NCBI GenBank assembly: GCA_022768945.1
Contig: JALEKY010000064.1
Span: forward strand, 1-55,130
Length of the DNA stretch: 55,130 nucleotides
Direction of reading: 5' to 3'
Source of the DNA: Christensenellaceae bacterium
Lineage (GTDB): Bacteria > Bacillota > Clostridia > Christensenellales > Borkfalkiaceae
Under the pieces are notes generated by a model. That model made no database searches. It saw only the letters and a list, made by a program, of their open reading frames with translations, and had not been told where the DNA came from. The position numbers were made by a program, and so were the translations under genes. This document shows, piece by piece, positions 34,966 to 43,457 of the stretch (position 1 is its first letter; every line of letters begins with the position of its first letter).

Positions 34966-35117
34966 GAGTTTTTTTCGATAAAGGTCTTGATTTTCTCAAT
35001 ATTTCACTCAATAAACATATACGACCGCAAACATACGGCTTTCGTCTTCTTCCGTTTATCCGTTCGACATGTTTTCGTTATCGGCTGAGGCGCGCGACTG
35101 AAAACGTATTTTCCGAA

Positions 35118-36755
35118 TTACTTCGCCGCGGGTTTGTATCCGTCTTTAAGCGAAACGATTTCTCCGAGCGTCAGCACGTCGCCCTTTGTCTTTTTGTAAT
35201 AACCCGTACGAAGAAGTTGGAAAGCCTTTCCTTCCTCGCTGCTTGCAAGATACGGTTCGGCAAAGCCGTTAAACACGTGAACGCTGTCGTAATTCATTCT
35301 TTCGGAGAAGTCCTGTCCCGGATAAGTCGCGTCTTTCAGCAAATAATCGTACTTTTTAGCTACGAACGGAACGCAATTGTTCGCGTCCACCCAGTGAATC
35401 GTACCCTTGCATTTAATGCCGCTCGTATCGTTTCCGCTGTGAGAATCGGGCACATAAGAACATCTTATTTCGGTAACGTTGCCGTCTTCGTCCGTAACGA
35501 AATCGTCGCACTTTATAATATATGCGTTCTTAAGACGAACGTATCCGTCTTTTTTCAGTCTGAAATATTTCGGAGGCGGGCAAACGGAAAAGTCCTCTTT
35601 CTCTATATATATTTCGCGGGAAATGGTAATAGTCCTTTTTCCGAGTTCGGGCTTATTCGGATTTACGTCGAATTCGAGAGTTTCCGTTTTCCCCTCGGGG
35701 AAGTTTGTCAAAAGCACCTTTACAGGCGAAAGAACAGCCATTGCTCTCTCAGCCTCGGTATTGAGGAAATCTCTTGCAAAATGTTCGAAATAGGACACTT
35801 CTATCTCGCTGTTCGCTTTCGCCACACCTATTTCTTCACAGAAATTTTTAAGAGCCTGAGCCGGAATTCCGCGGTTTCTTATACCGGTAAGCGTGGGCAT
35901 TCTCGGATCGTCCCACCCCTCTACCGCGCCGTCTTCAACGAGCTTTTTAAGGTATCTCTTACTCATAACGGTATTCGTTATGTTAAGGCGCGCGAACTCT
36001 ATCTGACGAGGTTTGTGCTCAACCTCGGTGTTTTCTATCGTCCAGTTGTAAAGCGGGCGATGGTCTTCGAATTCAAGCGTGCATATGGAATGCGTTACCC
36101 CCTGCATGGAGTCGCAAATCGGGTGGGCGAAGTCGTACATCGGGTAAATACACCACTTGTCGCCGGTGCGGTGATGCGTCGCGTGCAGAACTCTGTAAAT
36201 TACGGGATCGCGCATGTTTATGTTAGGCGAAGCCATATCTAATTTAGCTCTTAAAACCTTTTCGCCGTCGGCATACTTACCCTCTCTCATTTCCTCGAAG
36301 AGTTTTAAGTTTTCCTCTACCGATCTGTTGCGGTAAGGGCTTTCCTTTCCGGGTTCGGTAAGAGTCCCTCTCGTTTCTCTTATCTGATCGGCGGTAAGGT
36401 CGCAAACGAACGCCTTTCCGTCCTTTATAAGCTTAACGGCAAGCGAGTAAATCGTATCGAAAAAGTCGGAAGCGTAATGAATTTCATACCACTTAAAGCC
36501 GAGCCATTCTATATCTTTCTTAATCGCGTCGACGTACTCCGTCTTTTCTTTCGAAGGGTTCGTGTCGTCGAAAAACAAATTACAAACGCCTCCGAACTTT
36601 TCGGCGGTACCGAAATTAAGACACAGCGATTTTGCGTGCCCTATATGCAAATAACCGTTCGGTTCCGGCGGGAAACGCGTATGAACCGTGGTAACTTTCC
36701 CCTCGGAAAGCTCTTCGTTGATAATATCCTCGATAAAATTCTTTGCTTCTATCAT
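35118..36755 (-). CDS. glnS: Glutaminyl-tRNA synthetase
   Basis: 545 residues from ATG 36755, nine bases after AAGGAG; an in-frame start at 36812 overlaps the upstream gene region and is not supported. HIGH motif in FPPEPNGYLHIGHAKSL, FDDTNPSKE, and the KMSKS equivalent VMSKRYLKKL identify class I GlnRS rather than GluRS, and the C-terminal beta-barrel anticodon domain (about 330-530) is of GlnRS type. It makes Gln-tRNA directly, while many Gram-positives use GluRS plus GatCAB. It lies 64 bases after the small unknown gene at 36820-37128 and probably shares its transcript. Confidence 0.97.
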   Translation of the reverse strand: MIEAKNFIEDIINEELSEGKVTTVHTRFPPEPNGYLHIGHAKSLCLNFGTAEKFGGVCNLFFDDTNPSKEKTEYVDAIKKDIEWLGFKWYEIHYASDFFDTIYSLAVKLIKDGKAFVCDLTADQIRETRGTLTEPGKESPYRNRSVEENLKLFEEMREGKYADGEKVLRAKLDMASPNINMRDPVIYRVLHATHHRTGDKWCIYPMYDFAHPICDSMQGVTHSICTLEFEDHRPLYNWTIENTEVEHKPRQIEFARLNITNTVMSKRYLKKLVEDGAVEGWDDPRMPTLTGIRNRGIPAQALKNFCEEIGVAKANSEIEVSYFEHFARDFLNTEAERAMAVLSPVKVLLTNFPEGKTETLEFDVNPNKPELGKRTITISREIYIEKEDFSVCPPPKYFRLKKDGYVRLKNAYIIKCDDFVTDEDGNVTEIRCSYVPDSHSGNDTSGIKCKGTIHWVDANNCVPFVAKKYDYLLKDATYPGQDFSERMNYDSVHVFNGFAEPYLASSEEGKAFQLLRTGYYKKTKGDVLTLGEIVSLKDGYKPAAK

Positions 36756-36819
36756 AATAGTCTGCTCCTTGGAAACATATAGCAAAATTAAGTCGCCGCC
36801 GTATCGCGGCATTTCAGAA

Positions 36820-37128
36820 TTATTTTCCGCACTTGCACGGCGAAGGAAGTTTCATATCCTTTGCGGAAGCCGCGTAAACGTCGTCTTCTTTTCTGAACCC
36901 GAACTGTTCCAGCGGAACTCCCCACTCGTCGAGCGCGGTAAATCTTTCAAAATCGGTATCCATGCACTTATTTATAATCGAGCGAAGCATAAGCTCCTTG
37001 AACGGACAATTCTCGTCTACGTAAAAACGATAATCTGCCGTTATACCGCCCGAAAACTCCTTTCCCTCATAACTCATAACGTAGCAAAGAATAAAGCCGG
37101 GTTTGTAAGACAGTTCCACTCGAATCAT
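36820..37128 (-). CDS. Small conserved-looking protein of unknown function with CxC tail
   Basis: 102 residues from an ATG preceded by AAGGTGA. Not recognised. The sequence is compact, mixed alpha/beta in appearance, and ends PSPCKCGK, a possible metal-binding or SEC-C-like fragment. It has its own promoter, and glnS follows closely on the same strand. Coding is supported by the ribosome site, promoter and normal composition. Confidence 0.7.
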   Translation of the reverse strand: MIRVELSYKPGFILCYVMSYEGKEFSGGITADYRFYVDENCPFKELMLRSIINKCMDTDFERFTALDEWGVPLEQFGFRKEDDVYAASAKDMKLPSPCKCGK

Positions 37129-37173
37129 AATTTCACCTTAAAATTTATCGGCGTACGCGATAAAATATATATT

Positions 37174-37202
37174 ATTGTATCATAACGCGCAACAATTTTC
37201 AA
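37174..37202 (-). promoter_or_regulatory. Promoter for the 102-residue protein and glnS
   Basis: Minus strand TTGAAA (37197-37202), 17-base spacer, TACAAT (37174-37179) with extended -10 TG. It is back to back with the glyS promoter. Confidence 0.6.
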
Positions 37203-37212
37203 ATCATTTCGC

Positions 37213-37241
37213 TTGACTTTATGCTTTTTTTTATATACAAT
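37213..37241 (+). promoter_or_regulatory. glyS promoter
   Basis: TTGACT (37213-37218), 17-base spacer, TACAAT (37236-37241). A leader of about 100 bases follows before the glyS start. Confidence 0.65.
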
Positions 37242-37271
37242 TATTAAGATTTACAAACAAAAGCGACTACT

Positions 37272-37300
37272 CGCTTGCGAAAAGTTTTCTTTCGCGGGCG
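37272..37300 (+). promoter_or_regulatory. Hairpin in the glyS leader
   Basis: An 11-bp stem with two G-U pairs and a seven-base AGTTTTC-type loop in the 5' untranslated region. No poly-T follows, so it is not a terminator, and no T-box sequence is present. Function unknown. Confidence 0.4.
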
Positions 37301-37351
37301 ACGCATAATCGCGTTTCCGGTAAAAAAGAAAGAATTATCGAGGTGTGTCTT

Positions 37352-38734
37352 ATGGAAGAAAAAAGATGCGTAACAATGGATAAAATAGTAAATCTCTGCA
37401 AGTCGAGAGGAATAATCTTCCCCGGCAGCGAAATTTACGGAGGCATGGGCAACACTTGGGACTACGGCCCCGTAGGCGTTGAAATCAAAAACAACATCAA
37501 GCGTTGCTGGTGGAAGAGATTCGTTCAGGAAAATCCCTCCTCTTACGGCGTAGACGCCGCTATACTTATGAATTCGAGGGTTTGGGAAGCGAGCGGGCAC
37601 ACCACTTCTTTCTCCGATCCGATGATGGACTGTAAAGACTGCAAATCCCGCCACAGAGCAGACAACCTTATAGAGGCTCACTCGAAGGGCGCCGTCAATC
37701 CCGACGTTATGACCAACGAGGAAATGCAGGAATATATCGAGAAACATCACGTTTGCTGCCCGAGATGCGGCAACTGCAACTGGACGCCCATTCGTCAGTT
37801 CAACCTTATGTTCAAAACGTCGAGAGGCGTTACCGAAGACAACCAGAACGTTATATATCTCCGCCCCGAAACCGCTCAGGGCGAATTCGTAAATTTCCAG
37901 AACGTTCAGAGAACGACGAGAGCGAAAGTTCCCTTCGGCATAGCTCAGATAGGTAAGGCGTTCAGAAACGAAATCACGCCGGGCAACTTCATTTTCAGAA
38001 CGATCGAATTCGAACAGATGGAACATCAATGGTTCTGCAAAGAAGGCACCGACCTTGCCTACTACGACGAATTCAAAAAGAAGGCTTGGGACTTCTTAAC
38101 CGACCTCGGCTTCAGCCCCGATCATTTAAGATATAAGGATCACGACAAGCTCGCTCACTACGCTAAATGCGCTTGTGACATTCAGTACCTCTTCCCTATG
38201 GGTTGGTCGGAACTCAACGGCATACACAACCGCACAAACTACGACTTATCCCGCCATCAGGAATTCTCCGGCAAAACGATGCTTTACAACGATCCGTTGA
38301 CGAACGAAAAATACATCCCGTTCGTTATAGAGTACTCCATCGGAGCGGACAGACTTATGCTCGCAACCCTTTCCGAAGCTTACGACGAAGAAGCTCTCGA
38401 GGGCGGCGACACCAGAGTAGTAATGCACTTCCACCCCGCCGTGGCGGCTTACAAATGCGCGATACTTCCTCTTCAGAAGAATCTCTCCGATAAGGCGCGC
38501 GAAGTTTTCTCTTCTCTTTCCAAAAAGTTTATGGTCACTTACGACGACGCCGGCTCCATCGGAAAACGTTATCGTCGTCAGGACGAAATCGGTACTCCGT
38601 ACTGCATAACGATCGACTTCGACACGCTCGAAAACGATACCGTAACCGTTCGCGACCGCGACACGATGGAACAAATCAGATTGCCGATAAGCGAACTCGA
38701 AGCGTTCATAAATGAAAAAATCGCTTTCAACTGA
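37352..38734 (+). CDS. glyS: Glycyl-tRNA synthetase, alpha2 (eukaryote-like) type
   Basis: 460 residues from ATG 37352, eight bases after GAGG; an in-frame GTG at 37343 overlaps that ribosome site and is rejected. Class II features: [45 protein letters not shown] (motif 2 region), a Cys-rich insertion (CKDCKSRH and CCPRCGNC) likely to bind zinc, GADRLML as motif 3, and the anticodon domain at the end. It charges tRNA-Gly. Monocistronic. Confidence 0.97.
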   Translation: MEEKRCVTMDKIVNLCKSRGIIFPGSEIYGGMGNTWDYGPVGVEIKNNIKRCWWKRFVQENPSSYGVDAAILMNSRVWEASGHTTSFSDPMMDCKDCKSRHRADNLIEAHSKGAVNPDVMTNEEMQEYIEKHHVCCPRCGNCNWTPIRQFNLMFKTSRGVTEDNQNVIYLRPETAQGEFVNFQNVQRTTRAKVPFGIAQIGKAFRNEITPGNFIFRTIEFEQMEHQWFCKEGTDLAYYDEFKKKAWDFLTDLGFSPDHLRYKDHDKLAHYAKCACDIQYLFPMGWSELNGIHNRTNYDLSRHQEFSGKTMLYNDPLTNEKYIPFVIEYSIGADRLMLATLSEAYDEEALEGGDTRVVMHFHPAVAAYKCAILPLQKNLSDKAREVFSSLSKKFMVTYDDAGSIGKRYRRQDEIGTPYCITIDFDTLENDTVTVRDRDTMEQIRLPISELEAFINEKIAFN

Positions 38735-38752
38735 TTAAAAATTACAAGTAAA

Positions 38753-38789
38753 AAGTCCTCGATTTTACGCGAAATCGGGGACTTTTTTT
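38753..38789 (+). terminator. Terminator after glyS
   Basis: AAGTCCTCGATTT pairs with AAATCGGGGACTT (one T-G pair), followed by a run of seven T. It also separates glyS from the convergent FTR-like gene. Confidence 0.85.
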
Positions 38790-38821
38790 GAAGCAATCGC
38801 TCCGTCTGAGCCAATCAGAAA

Positions 38822-39022
38822 TCAATCTTTCGATTTATAATAAAGCAGGCAATGGCAGTATCCCTCGAAATTCGGATCGGCTATCTGCTCGCGAAACTCC
38901 TTGCACATACATTTTGTATCTTCGTTTACTTCTATCCGGCAAGGGCAATATCCGTTTTTCTTTTTTAGCCCCTCTCTCACCGCTTTTACTATTTCTTTAT
39001 TCTCGTTCAACCTTACAGCCAT
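38822..39022 (-). CDS. Ferredoxin-thioredoxin reductase catalytic-subunit-like Fe-S protein
   Basis: 66 residues from ATG 39022, six bases after GGAGG. The three cysteine pairs CPC (26-28), CMC (38-40) and CHC (56-58) match the FTR catalytic chain, which uses a 4Fe-4S cluster and an active disulfide to reduce thioredoxin; the loop between the first two pairs is shorter than in plant enzymes. No ferredoxin, thioredoxin or FTR variable chain is nearby. It is transcribed divergently from lexA. Confidence 0.85.
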   Translation of the reverse strand: MAVRLNENKEIVKAVREGLKKKNGYCPCRIEVNEDTKCMCKEFREQIADPNFEGYCHCLLYYKSKD

Positions 39023-39110
39023 GGCATACCTCCTTACGTTAATTATACACGATTTTTTGTTTTCTGTACAGCGTTTACATAAATTGGCATAAAAATCTTC
39101 CGTCAATCGA

Positions 39111-39139
39111 TTGACTTTTAATTCGCAAAATATTACAAT
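39111..39139 (+). promoter_or_regulatory. lexA operon promoter
   Basis: TTGACT (39111-39116), 17-base spacer, TACAAT (39134-39139). The LexA-type boxes lie immediately after the predicted start. Confidence 0.65.
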
Positions 39140-39149
39140 ATACTAAAAT

Positions 39150-39178
39150 AAAACAAATGTTCGCATAACAAATGTTCG
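39150..39178 (+). promoter_or_regulatory. lexA: Tandem LexA-type operators
   Basis: Two 14-base sites, AAAACAAATGTTCG at 39150-39163 and ATAACAAATGTTCG at 39165-39178, share ACAAATGTTCG. The right half matches the Firmicute SOS box (CGAAC-N4-GTTCG) but the left half keeps only AAC. Their position between start and ribosome site fits repression by LexA. Confidence 0.65.
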
Positions 39179-39192
39179 CAAGGCGGTAAAAA

Positions 39193-39828
39193 ATGACTAA
39201 AAAAGAAAATCCTATACCCGAAAAAATAGCTCAGTACGTTAACGAGTGTTATTTTTCGCAAGGCTATACGCCGTCGCTCAGAGAAATAGCACAAAAAATG
39301 AACCTTTCTCTCAGCACGGTGCACGGCTATATTTCGAGAATGGAAAAAAACGGACTTATTGACGGAGGGAATAAAAACAACGGAACAAATCACCGCCACG
39401 CCCGCGGGGTGAAGACCGCGATAATAAGCAAAACTTCTTCGGATACCGCGCTCGTTCCGATCGTCGGCACCGTTGCGTGCGGGACTCCCGTTCTCGCGGA
39501 GGAAAACATAGAGCGTTACGTGCCTCTTCCGAGGGAACTCATAGGCAAAGGCGAATTTTTCATTTTGAAAACGGAAGGCTACAGCATGAAAAACGCGGGC
39601 ATACTTCCCGGCGACCTCGTAGTTATACGCAAGCAGAACACCGCCGAAAACGGGCAGGTTGTCGTTGCGTTGACTGACGGCGAAAACGCAACGCTTAAAC
39701 GTTATTTTAAAGACGACGACAAGTCCCCCGTCCGCCTCCATCCCGAAAACGAAACGATGGAAGATATGTTTTCTTTCAACGTCGAAATTCAGGGCATCGC
39801 GGTAAAAATTATTAAGGATATCTTGTAA
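39193..39828 (+). CDS. lexA: SOS repressor LexA with Cys-Gly cleavage site
   Basis: 211 residues. N-terminal winged helix (about 8-60: TPSLREIAQKMNLSLSTVHGYISRME) and C-terminal S24 domain with S131 in EGYSMKNAGI and K169 in NATLKR as the catalytic dyad. The self-cleavage bond would be C96-G97 in TVACGTP rather than the usual Ala-Gly. LexA represses SOS genes until RecA filaments trigger autocleavage. The polymerase gene starts one base after the stop, so both respond together. Confidence 0.95.
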   Translation: MTKKENPIPEKIAQYVNECYFSQGYTPSLREIAQKMNLSLSTVHGYISRMEKNGLIDGGNKNNGTNHRHARGVKTAIISKTSSDTALVPIVGTVACGTPVLAEENIERYVPLPRELIGKGEFFILKTEGYSMKNAGILPGDLVVIRKQNTAENGQVVVALTDGENATLKRYFKDDDKSPVRLHPENETMEDMFSFNVEIQGIAVKIIKDIL

Positions 39829-39829
39829 A

Positions 39830-41158
39830 ATGTCCTATAGCAAAGTATATACGGACGGCATCGTTAGTTTTAAAAACCCCGTAAATCACGCAAAAACACA
39901 GAAAAAGCGAACGTATTTCTGCATAGATATGAAGTCTTTTTTCGCTTCTGTGGAATGCGCGGAGCGCGGTCTTAACCCGTTCGAAACCAACCTTGTCGTT
40001 GCGGACGAGTCGCGAGGAAACGGCGCGATATGCCTTGCCGTGTCACCGAAAATGAAATCGCTCGGCGTAAAAAACAGATGCCGCATTTTCGAAATTCCTC
40101 CGTCGATACAATATATAACGGCGAAGCCGCGAATGAAAAAATATATAGAATACTGCGCGGATATTTACGATATATATCTCGATTACGTTTCGCCGGACGA
40201 TATACACGTGTACTCCATCGACGAGTGTTTTATAGACGCGACAGACTACCTCTCCTGCTACAAACTCGGCGCGGAAGAATTCGCGATAAAACTCGTCGAC
40301 GAAATCTCGCTTAAGCTTCATATACCGGCATCCGCCGGCATAGGCACAAACCTTTATCTTGCAAAAATCGCACTCGACATCACTGCGAAACACACGCTCG
40401 GAAATATAGGAATTCTCGATGAAAAATCTTTTATCCGAACGTTATGGAAACACCGCCCGATAACGGATTTTTGGGGAATTTCCTCGGGAACGGCGAAACG
40501 CCTCGAGAAATACGGAATTTACGATATGGCGGGAATCGCCCGCGCGCCCGAGGAACTTATGTACCGCGTATTCGGCGTGAACGCGGAGCTTCTCGTCGAC
40601 CACGCGTTCGGCAGAGAAAGTTGCACGATGCAAGACATAAAAAGCTACAAAAGCAAACGCCGCTCCATATCGAATTCTCAAATTCTTTTCAGCGATTACA
40701 CTTATGAAAAAGCATTGACGGTCATGAAAGAAATGGCACTCACCGCATGTCAGACGTTGCTTCGCGAGAAAAAAGTAACCGACTGCGTTTCCATATTCGT
40801 AGGTTATTCGAAAAACGCCCTCCCCTCCTCGGGAAAAATGTTGCGAATGACCGAAAAAACAAACGTCTACTCGGTTATTCTGAAATACGTGATTCGCGCG
40901 TTCGAAGAATCCACGGATAAAAATACCCCCATACGTCGCCTCGGAATTTGTTACGCAAACCTGCAGGACGAATGCATGGAGGTCTACGATTTATTTACGG
41001 ACGTAAAGTCCGTAGAAAAGGAACGTCACCTCGAATACGCGGTTCTCGACATAAAGGAAAAGTTCGGTAAAAACGCAGTACTTCGCGGAACCGATCTTAA
41101 AGACGAGGCAACCACTAAAGAAAGGAACAAGCTGATAGGCGGTCACAACGGCGAATAA
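39830..41158 (+). CDS. Y-family translesion DNA polymerase (UvrX/DinB-like)
   Basis: 442 residues. Catalytic acidic residues are D33 in YFCIDMKSFFAS and D131-E132 in VYSIDECFID. Fingers/palm, helix-hairpin-helix (ITDFWGISSGTAKRLEKYGI near 210-230) and little-finger regions are present; ILFSDYTYEKA and the length resemble UvrX/YqjW rather than DinB. It copies damaged templates during the SOS response. The start lies one base after the lexA stop, next to AAGGATATC as ribosome site. Confidence 0.95.
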   Translation: MSYSKVYTDGIVSFKNPVNHAKTQKKRTYFCIDMKSFFASVECAERGLNPFETNLVVADESRGNGAICLAVSPKMKSLGVKNRCRIFEIPPSIQYITAKPRMKKYIEYCADIYDIYLDYVSPDDIHVYSIDECFIDATDYLSCYKLGAEEFAIKLVDEISLKLHIPASAGIGTNLYLAKIALDITAKHTLGNIGILDEKSFIRTLWKHRPITDFWGISSGTAKRLEKYGIYDMAGIARAPEELMYRVFGVNAELLVDHAFGRESCTMQDIKSYKSKRRSISNSQILFSDYTYEKALTVMKEMALTACQTLLREKKVTDCVSIFVGYSKNALPSSGKMLRMTEKTNVYSVILKYVIRAFEESTDKNTPIRRLGICYANLQDECMEVYDLFTDVKSVEKERHLEYAVLDIKEKFGKNAVLRGTDLKDEATTKERNKLIGGHNGE

Positions 41159-41211
41159 CACGCCGTAAAAAAACAATTAACCGCGTAAAACGCGCATAAA
41201 CGGCATATTTT

Positions 41212-41418
41212 ATGGACAGACAAGACAGAGCAAAACAGTTTTTATCTTTTGACGCCCTCAAAGGACTGAGAGAAGAACTTAAAAAAAGAGAAGAACGTCA
41301 CTTGAGAGAAGAAAACACCCGGAATTCGGACAACGCAGACGAAGAAAACTACGACGACGCAAGCGAAGAAATACCGTACAACCAAAGCGAAGAAATTCCC
41401 GACGGCGACTGCTTTTAG
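41212..41418 (+). CDS. Short YolD-like protein
   Basis: 68 residues. The N-terminus MDRQDRAKQFLSFDALKGL matches the start of YolD-like proteins, which accompany Y-family polymerases of the UvrX type in Firmicutes and may act as UmuD-like partners. The rest is acidic and low in complexity, and the protein is shorter than typical YolD (about 100). It lies 53 bases after the polymerase stop, with a CGCG hairpin between and no clear ribosome site. Confidence 0.7.
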   Translation: MDRQDRAKQFLSFDALKGLREELKKREERHLREENTRNSDNADEENYDDASEEIPYNQSEEIPDGDCF

Positions 41419-41462
41419 AAGATTTTTAGGAATTATATTCATTATTTATAACATAAAATATA

Positions 41463-41493
41463 AAAAATCGCGGAGAATTACCGCGAGTTTTTA
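41463..41493 (+). terminator. Terminator after the lexA-polymerase-YolD operon
   Basis: TCGCGG pairs with CCGCGA (41468-41473 with 41481-41486) and is flanked by A and T runs. Confidence 0.7.
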
Positions 41494-41562
41494 TATCGTA
41501 AAGTTTTCTGTGAATTAAAGTTAGGAATTCCATTCCGCAAATTTTTATTCCGCACCGCACTT

Positions 41563-41700
41563 TTATTCCGTTCTGAGAGCCGCCACCGGATCTTTTTTCG
41601 CCGCTTTCTTTACAGGGATAAGTCCTCCGAGAATGGTAATGCCTATGCTTATCAGAATCAAAATCAGCGACGTTCGACTGCTGCGGCAGTCGGTCCTCCG
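41563..41700 (-). pseudogene. C-terminal remnant of an FtsX/MacB-type ABC permease
   Basis: Translating the minus strand from about 41676 to the stop at 41563 gives a last membrane helix and GLIPVKKAAKKDP followed by VAALRTE, the typical end of MacB/FtsX permeases. Upstream the frame loses similarity and no ribosome site or start is present. Only about 35-40 codons remain, so this is a gene fragment, left in the same decayed region as the TIR element. Confidence 0.75.
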
Positions 41701-41769
41701 ATGATCAGTTATTCAATTTAATACGAGCTATTATATTGATTTTAAAAATAAAAGTCAAGCAAAAAAACA

Positions 41770-42026
41770 TAGGGATTCCATTCCTTATCACTAACTATTT
41801 TTGCGGCAATAAATCGGTTTTTGCCGTGTTAAACGAGCCTTTAGTACGCTTAACAATTTCGGTCGTTTGCCTTGCAAAAACGCTTCGCGCCGAAAAGAGC
41901 GTATTTTCAGATGATTTTTTTAAGAGCGCGAACGAAGCTGTGCTTTACGCACTGCAAGCGAGCGTTCGGAAAAAAGGGCTGAAAAGCCGCCTTTTCGGTA
42001 ATTAGTGATGAAGAATGGAATCTCTA
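41770..42026. mobile_element. 257-bp non-autonomous element with 28-bp terminal inverted repeats (MITE-like)
   Basis: 41770-41797 and the reverse complement of 41999-42026 agree in 24 of 28 bases, and both ends carry TA, fitting a TA target duplication. No transposase is encoded; a 90-codon ORF runs through it on the plus strand with no ribosome site. A second, truncated end is at 28020. The right end covers the cca stop codon. Confidence 0.75.
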
Positions 42027-43366
42027 TCTTTCAAATAATCGATAAGTTCCGCTTTTTCGTTTCTGACCTTATCCGACATAACGGCAGACAAAAGAGCGTT
42101 CAAAGCCTCGCCTATCTCCCTGCCGTCGTATCCAAGCGATTTCAAATCGTTTCCGTCCACTTTTAAATCTTTCACGGTAAACGCCATCTTCTCGGACAAA
42201 ATCAAATCGAGCCGAGCCGCAATACGTGTAAGCCGCTCTCTCCTCGTCGCCGTTTCTTTCGTTTCGCTTAACGCCTCGGCAAGCTGAAGAGAAAGAACGT
42301 CTCGCACGGTTTGCTCTCCGAGCTTATTCAGCGAGCGGAGAATGTATTTGTCGCAGCCCTCGTCAATGATTTTCGCTTCGCCGGGCACTATCGGATAGCC
42401 GTGAAAAGCAACGGCAGAAACAAATCTCTTTTTCTCCGCGGAAGAAAGCTTAAGCCTGTCCGCAATGCACTCGCACATTATCGCGCCGCGTTTTTCGTGC
42501 CCGTAAAAATGCCCCGCTGCGTCGCTGCCGACAAAAAAGGTTTCGGGCTTACCCACGTCGTGCGTCAGCGCGGCAAAGCGTAATATAAAGTCTTTTTTCG
42601 TCGAAACGCACGTCAGAACGGAATGAGTGTACACGTCGTAAGCGTGGTAAGGATTCCTTTGGTCAAAATCGAAGCAAAGCGCAAGCTCCGGCAAAACTAC
42701 GGCGAGTATTTCTCTGTAGTCGAAAAGTATCTTCTTTGCGTTATCACCGAGCAAAATTCCCTTAAGCTCCTTAGTCACGCGCTCCGCCGAAAGGTTTAAA
42801 ATTAACCATTTTTGCGCGAAAAGGGCGGCTTTTGTATTTTCTTCTATCTCAAAACCGAGTGCGGAAGCGAATCTCAGCGCGCGCAAAATTCTCAATGCGT
42901 CCTCCCGGAACCTCAGATACGGATCGCCTATCGCGCGGATAACTTTTTTTTCGCAGTCCTCTCTCCCGCCGAATAAATCGACAAAATTCACCCCGTCGAA
43001 ACACATTGCGTTAACGGTAAAATCACGCCTTTCGAGGTCTTTTTCTATCGTACGCACAAACTCTACGCTTTCGGGGTGACGACTGTCAGAATATTTTCCG
43101 TCCGACCGAAAAGAAGTAATCTCAACGCTCTCTTTAAAAATCCGAACGGTAACGGTGCCGTGTCGTATGCCTGTTTCTATAACGCGGCAGCCTTTTTCCA
43201 AAAAAATATCTCGGACTTTTTCGGGAGGAAAAGAACAGGTCACGTCGTAGTCGCCCGCCGGCAAACCGAGAAAATAATTTCTCACCGCGCCGCCGACAAC
43301 GTACGCCTCGCCCCCGCTCTCCTTTATCGTTTTTAAAACAAACTCGCTCGCCGCCGATAATTTCAT
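42002..43366 (-). CDS. cca: tRNA nucleotidyltransferase (CCA-adding type) with HD domain
   Basis: 454 residues from ATG 43366, preceded by GGGGG at six bases; the longer ORF start at 43441 lies between dtd and this site. The nucleotidyltransferase head has GG at 25-26 and D39/D41 (AGDYDVT); an arginine-rich neck and RNA-binding helices follow; an HD domain with AALTHDVGKPETF sits near 270-290. It adds or repairs the 3' CCA of tRNAs. The last residues, RDSILHH and the stop, are encoded by the terminal repeat of the element at 41770-42026. Last gene of the glycogen/GH13/dtd run. Confidence 0.93.
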   Translation of the reverse strand: MKLSAASEFVLKTIKESGGEAYVVGGAVRNYFLGLPAGDYDVTCSFPPEKVRDIFLEKGCRVIETGIRHGTVTVRIFKESVEITSFRSDGKYSDSRHPESVEFVRTIEKDLERRDFTVNAMCFDGVNFVDLFGGREDCEKKVIRAIGDPYLRFREDALRILRALRFASALGFEIEENTKAALFAQKWLILNLSAERVTKELKGILLGDNAKKILFDYREILAVVLPELALCFDFDQRNPYHAYDVYTHSVLTCVSTKKDFILRFAALTHDVGKPETFFVGSDAAGHFYGHEKRGAIMCECIADRLKLSSAEKKRFVSAVAFHGYPIVPGEAKIIDEGCDKYILRSLNKLGEQTVRDVLSLQLAEALSETKETATRRERLTRIAARLDLILSEKMAFTVKDLKVDGNDLKSLGYDGREIGEALNALLSAVMSDKVRNEKAELIDYLKDRDSILHH

Positions 43367-43457
43367 CTGAAACCCCCGAAAATAAACCAAGTTAAATCGA
43401 CACACAGTACAATCGGACAAAAGCTCTTTCAACAAGGTCAATCGTCCGCTCGAAAAG

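Noticed and set aside
34959-36242. 427-codon plus-strand ORF opposite glnS
   Set aside because: Shadow of GlnRS; no ribosome site or recognisable domain.
37242-37342. T-box riboswitch upstream of glyS
   Set aside because: No T-box consensus (TGGNACCGCG) and no terminator/antiterminator arrangement.
41675-41692. Perfect 7-bp hairpin as a terminator
   Set aside because: No T run on either side and it lies inside the permease remnant; probably chance or part of the decayed gene.
41736-42005. 90-codon ORF spanning the TIR element
   Set aside because: No ribosome site, begins outside the element and ends in its terminal repeat; better explained as part of a non-coding MITE.
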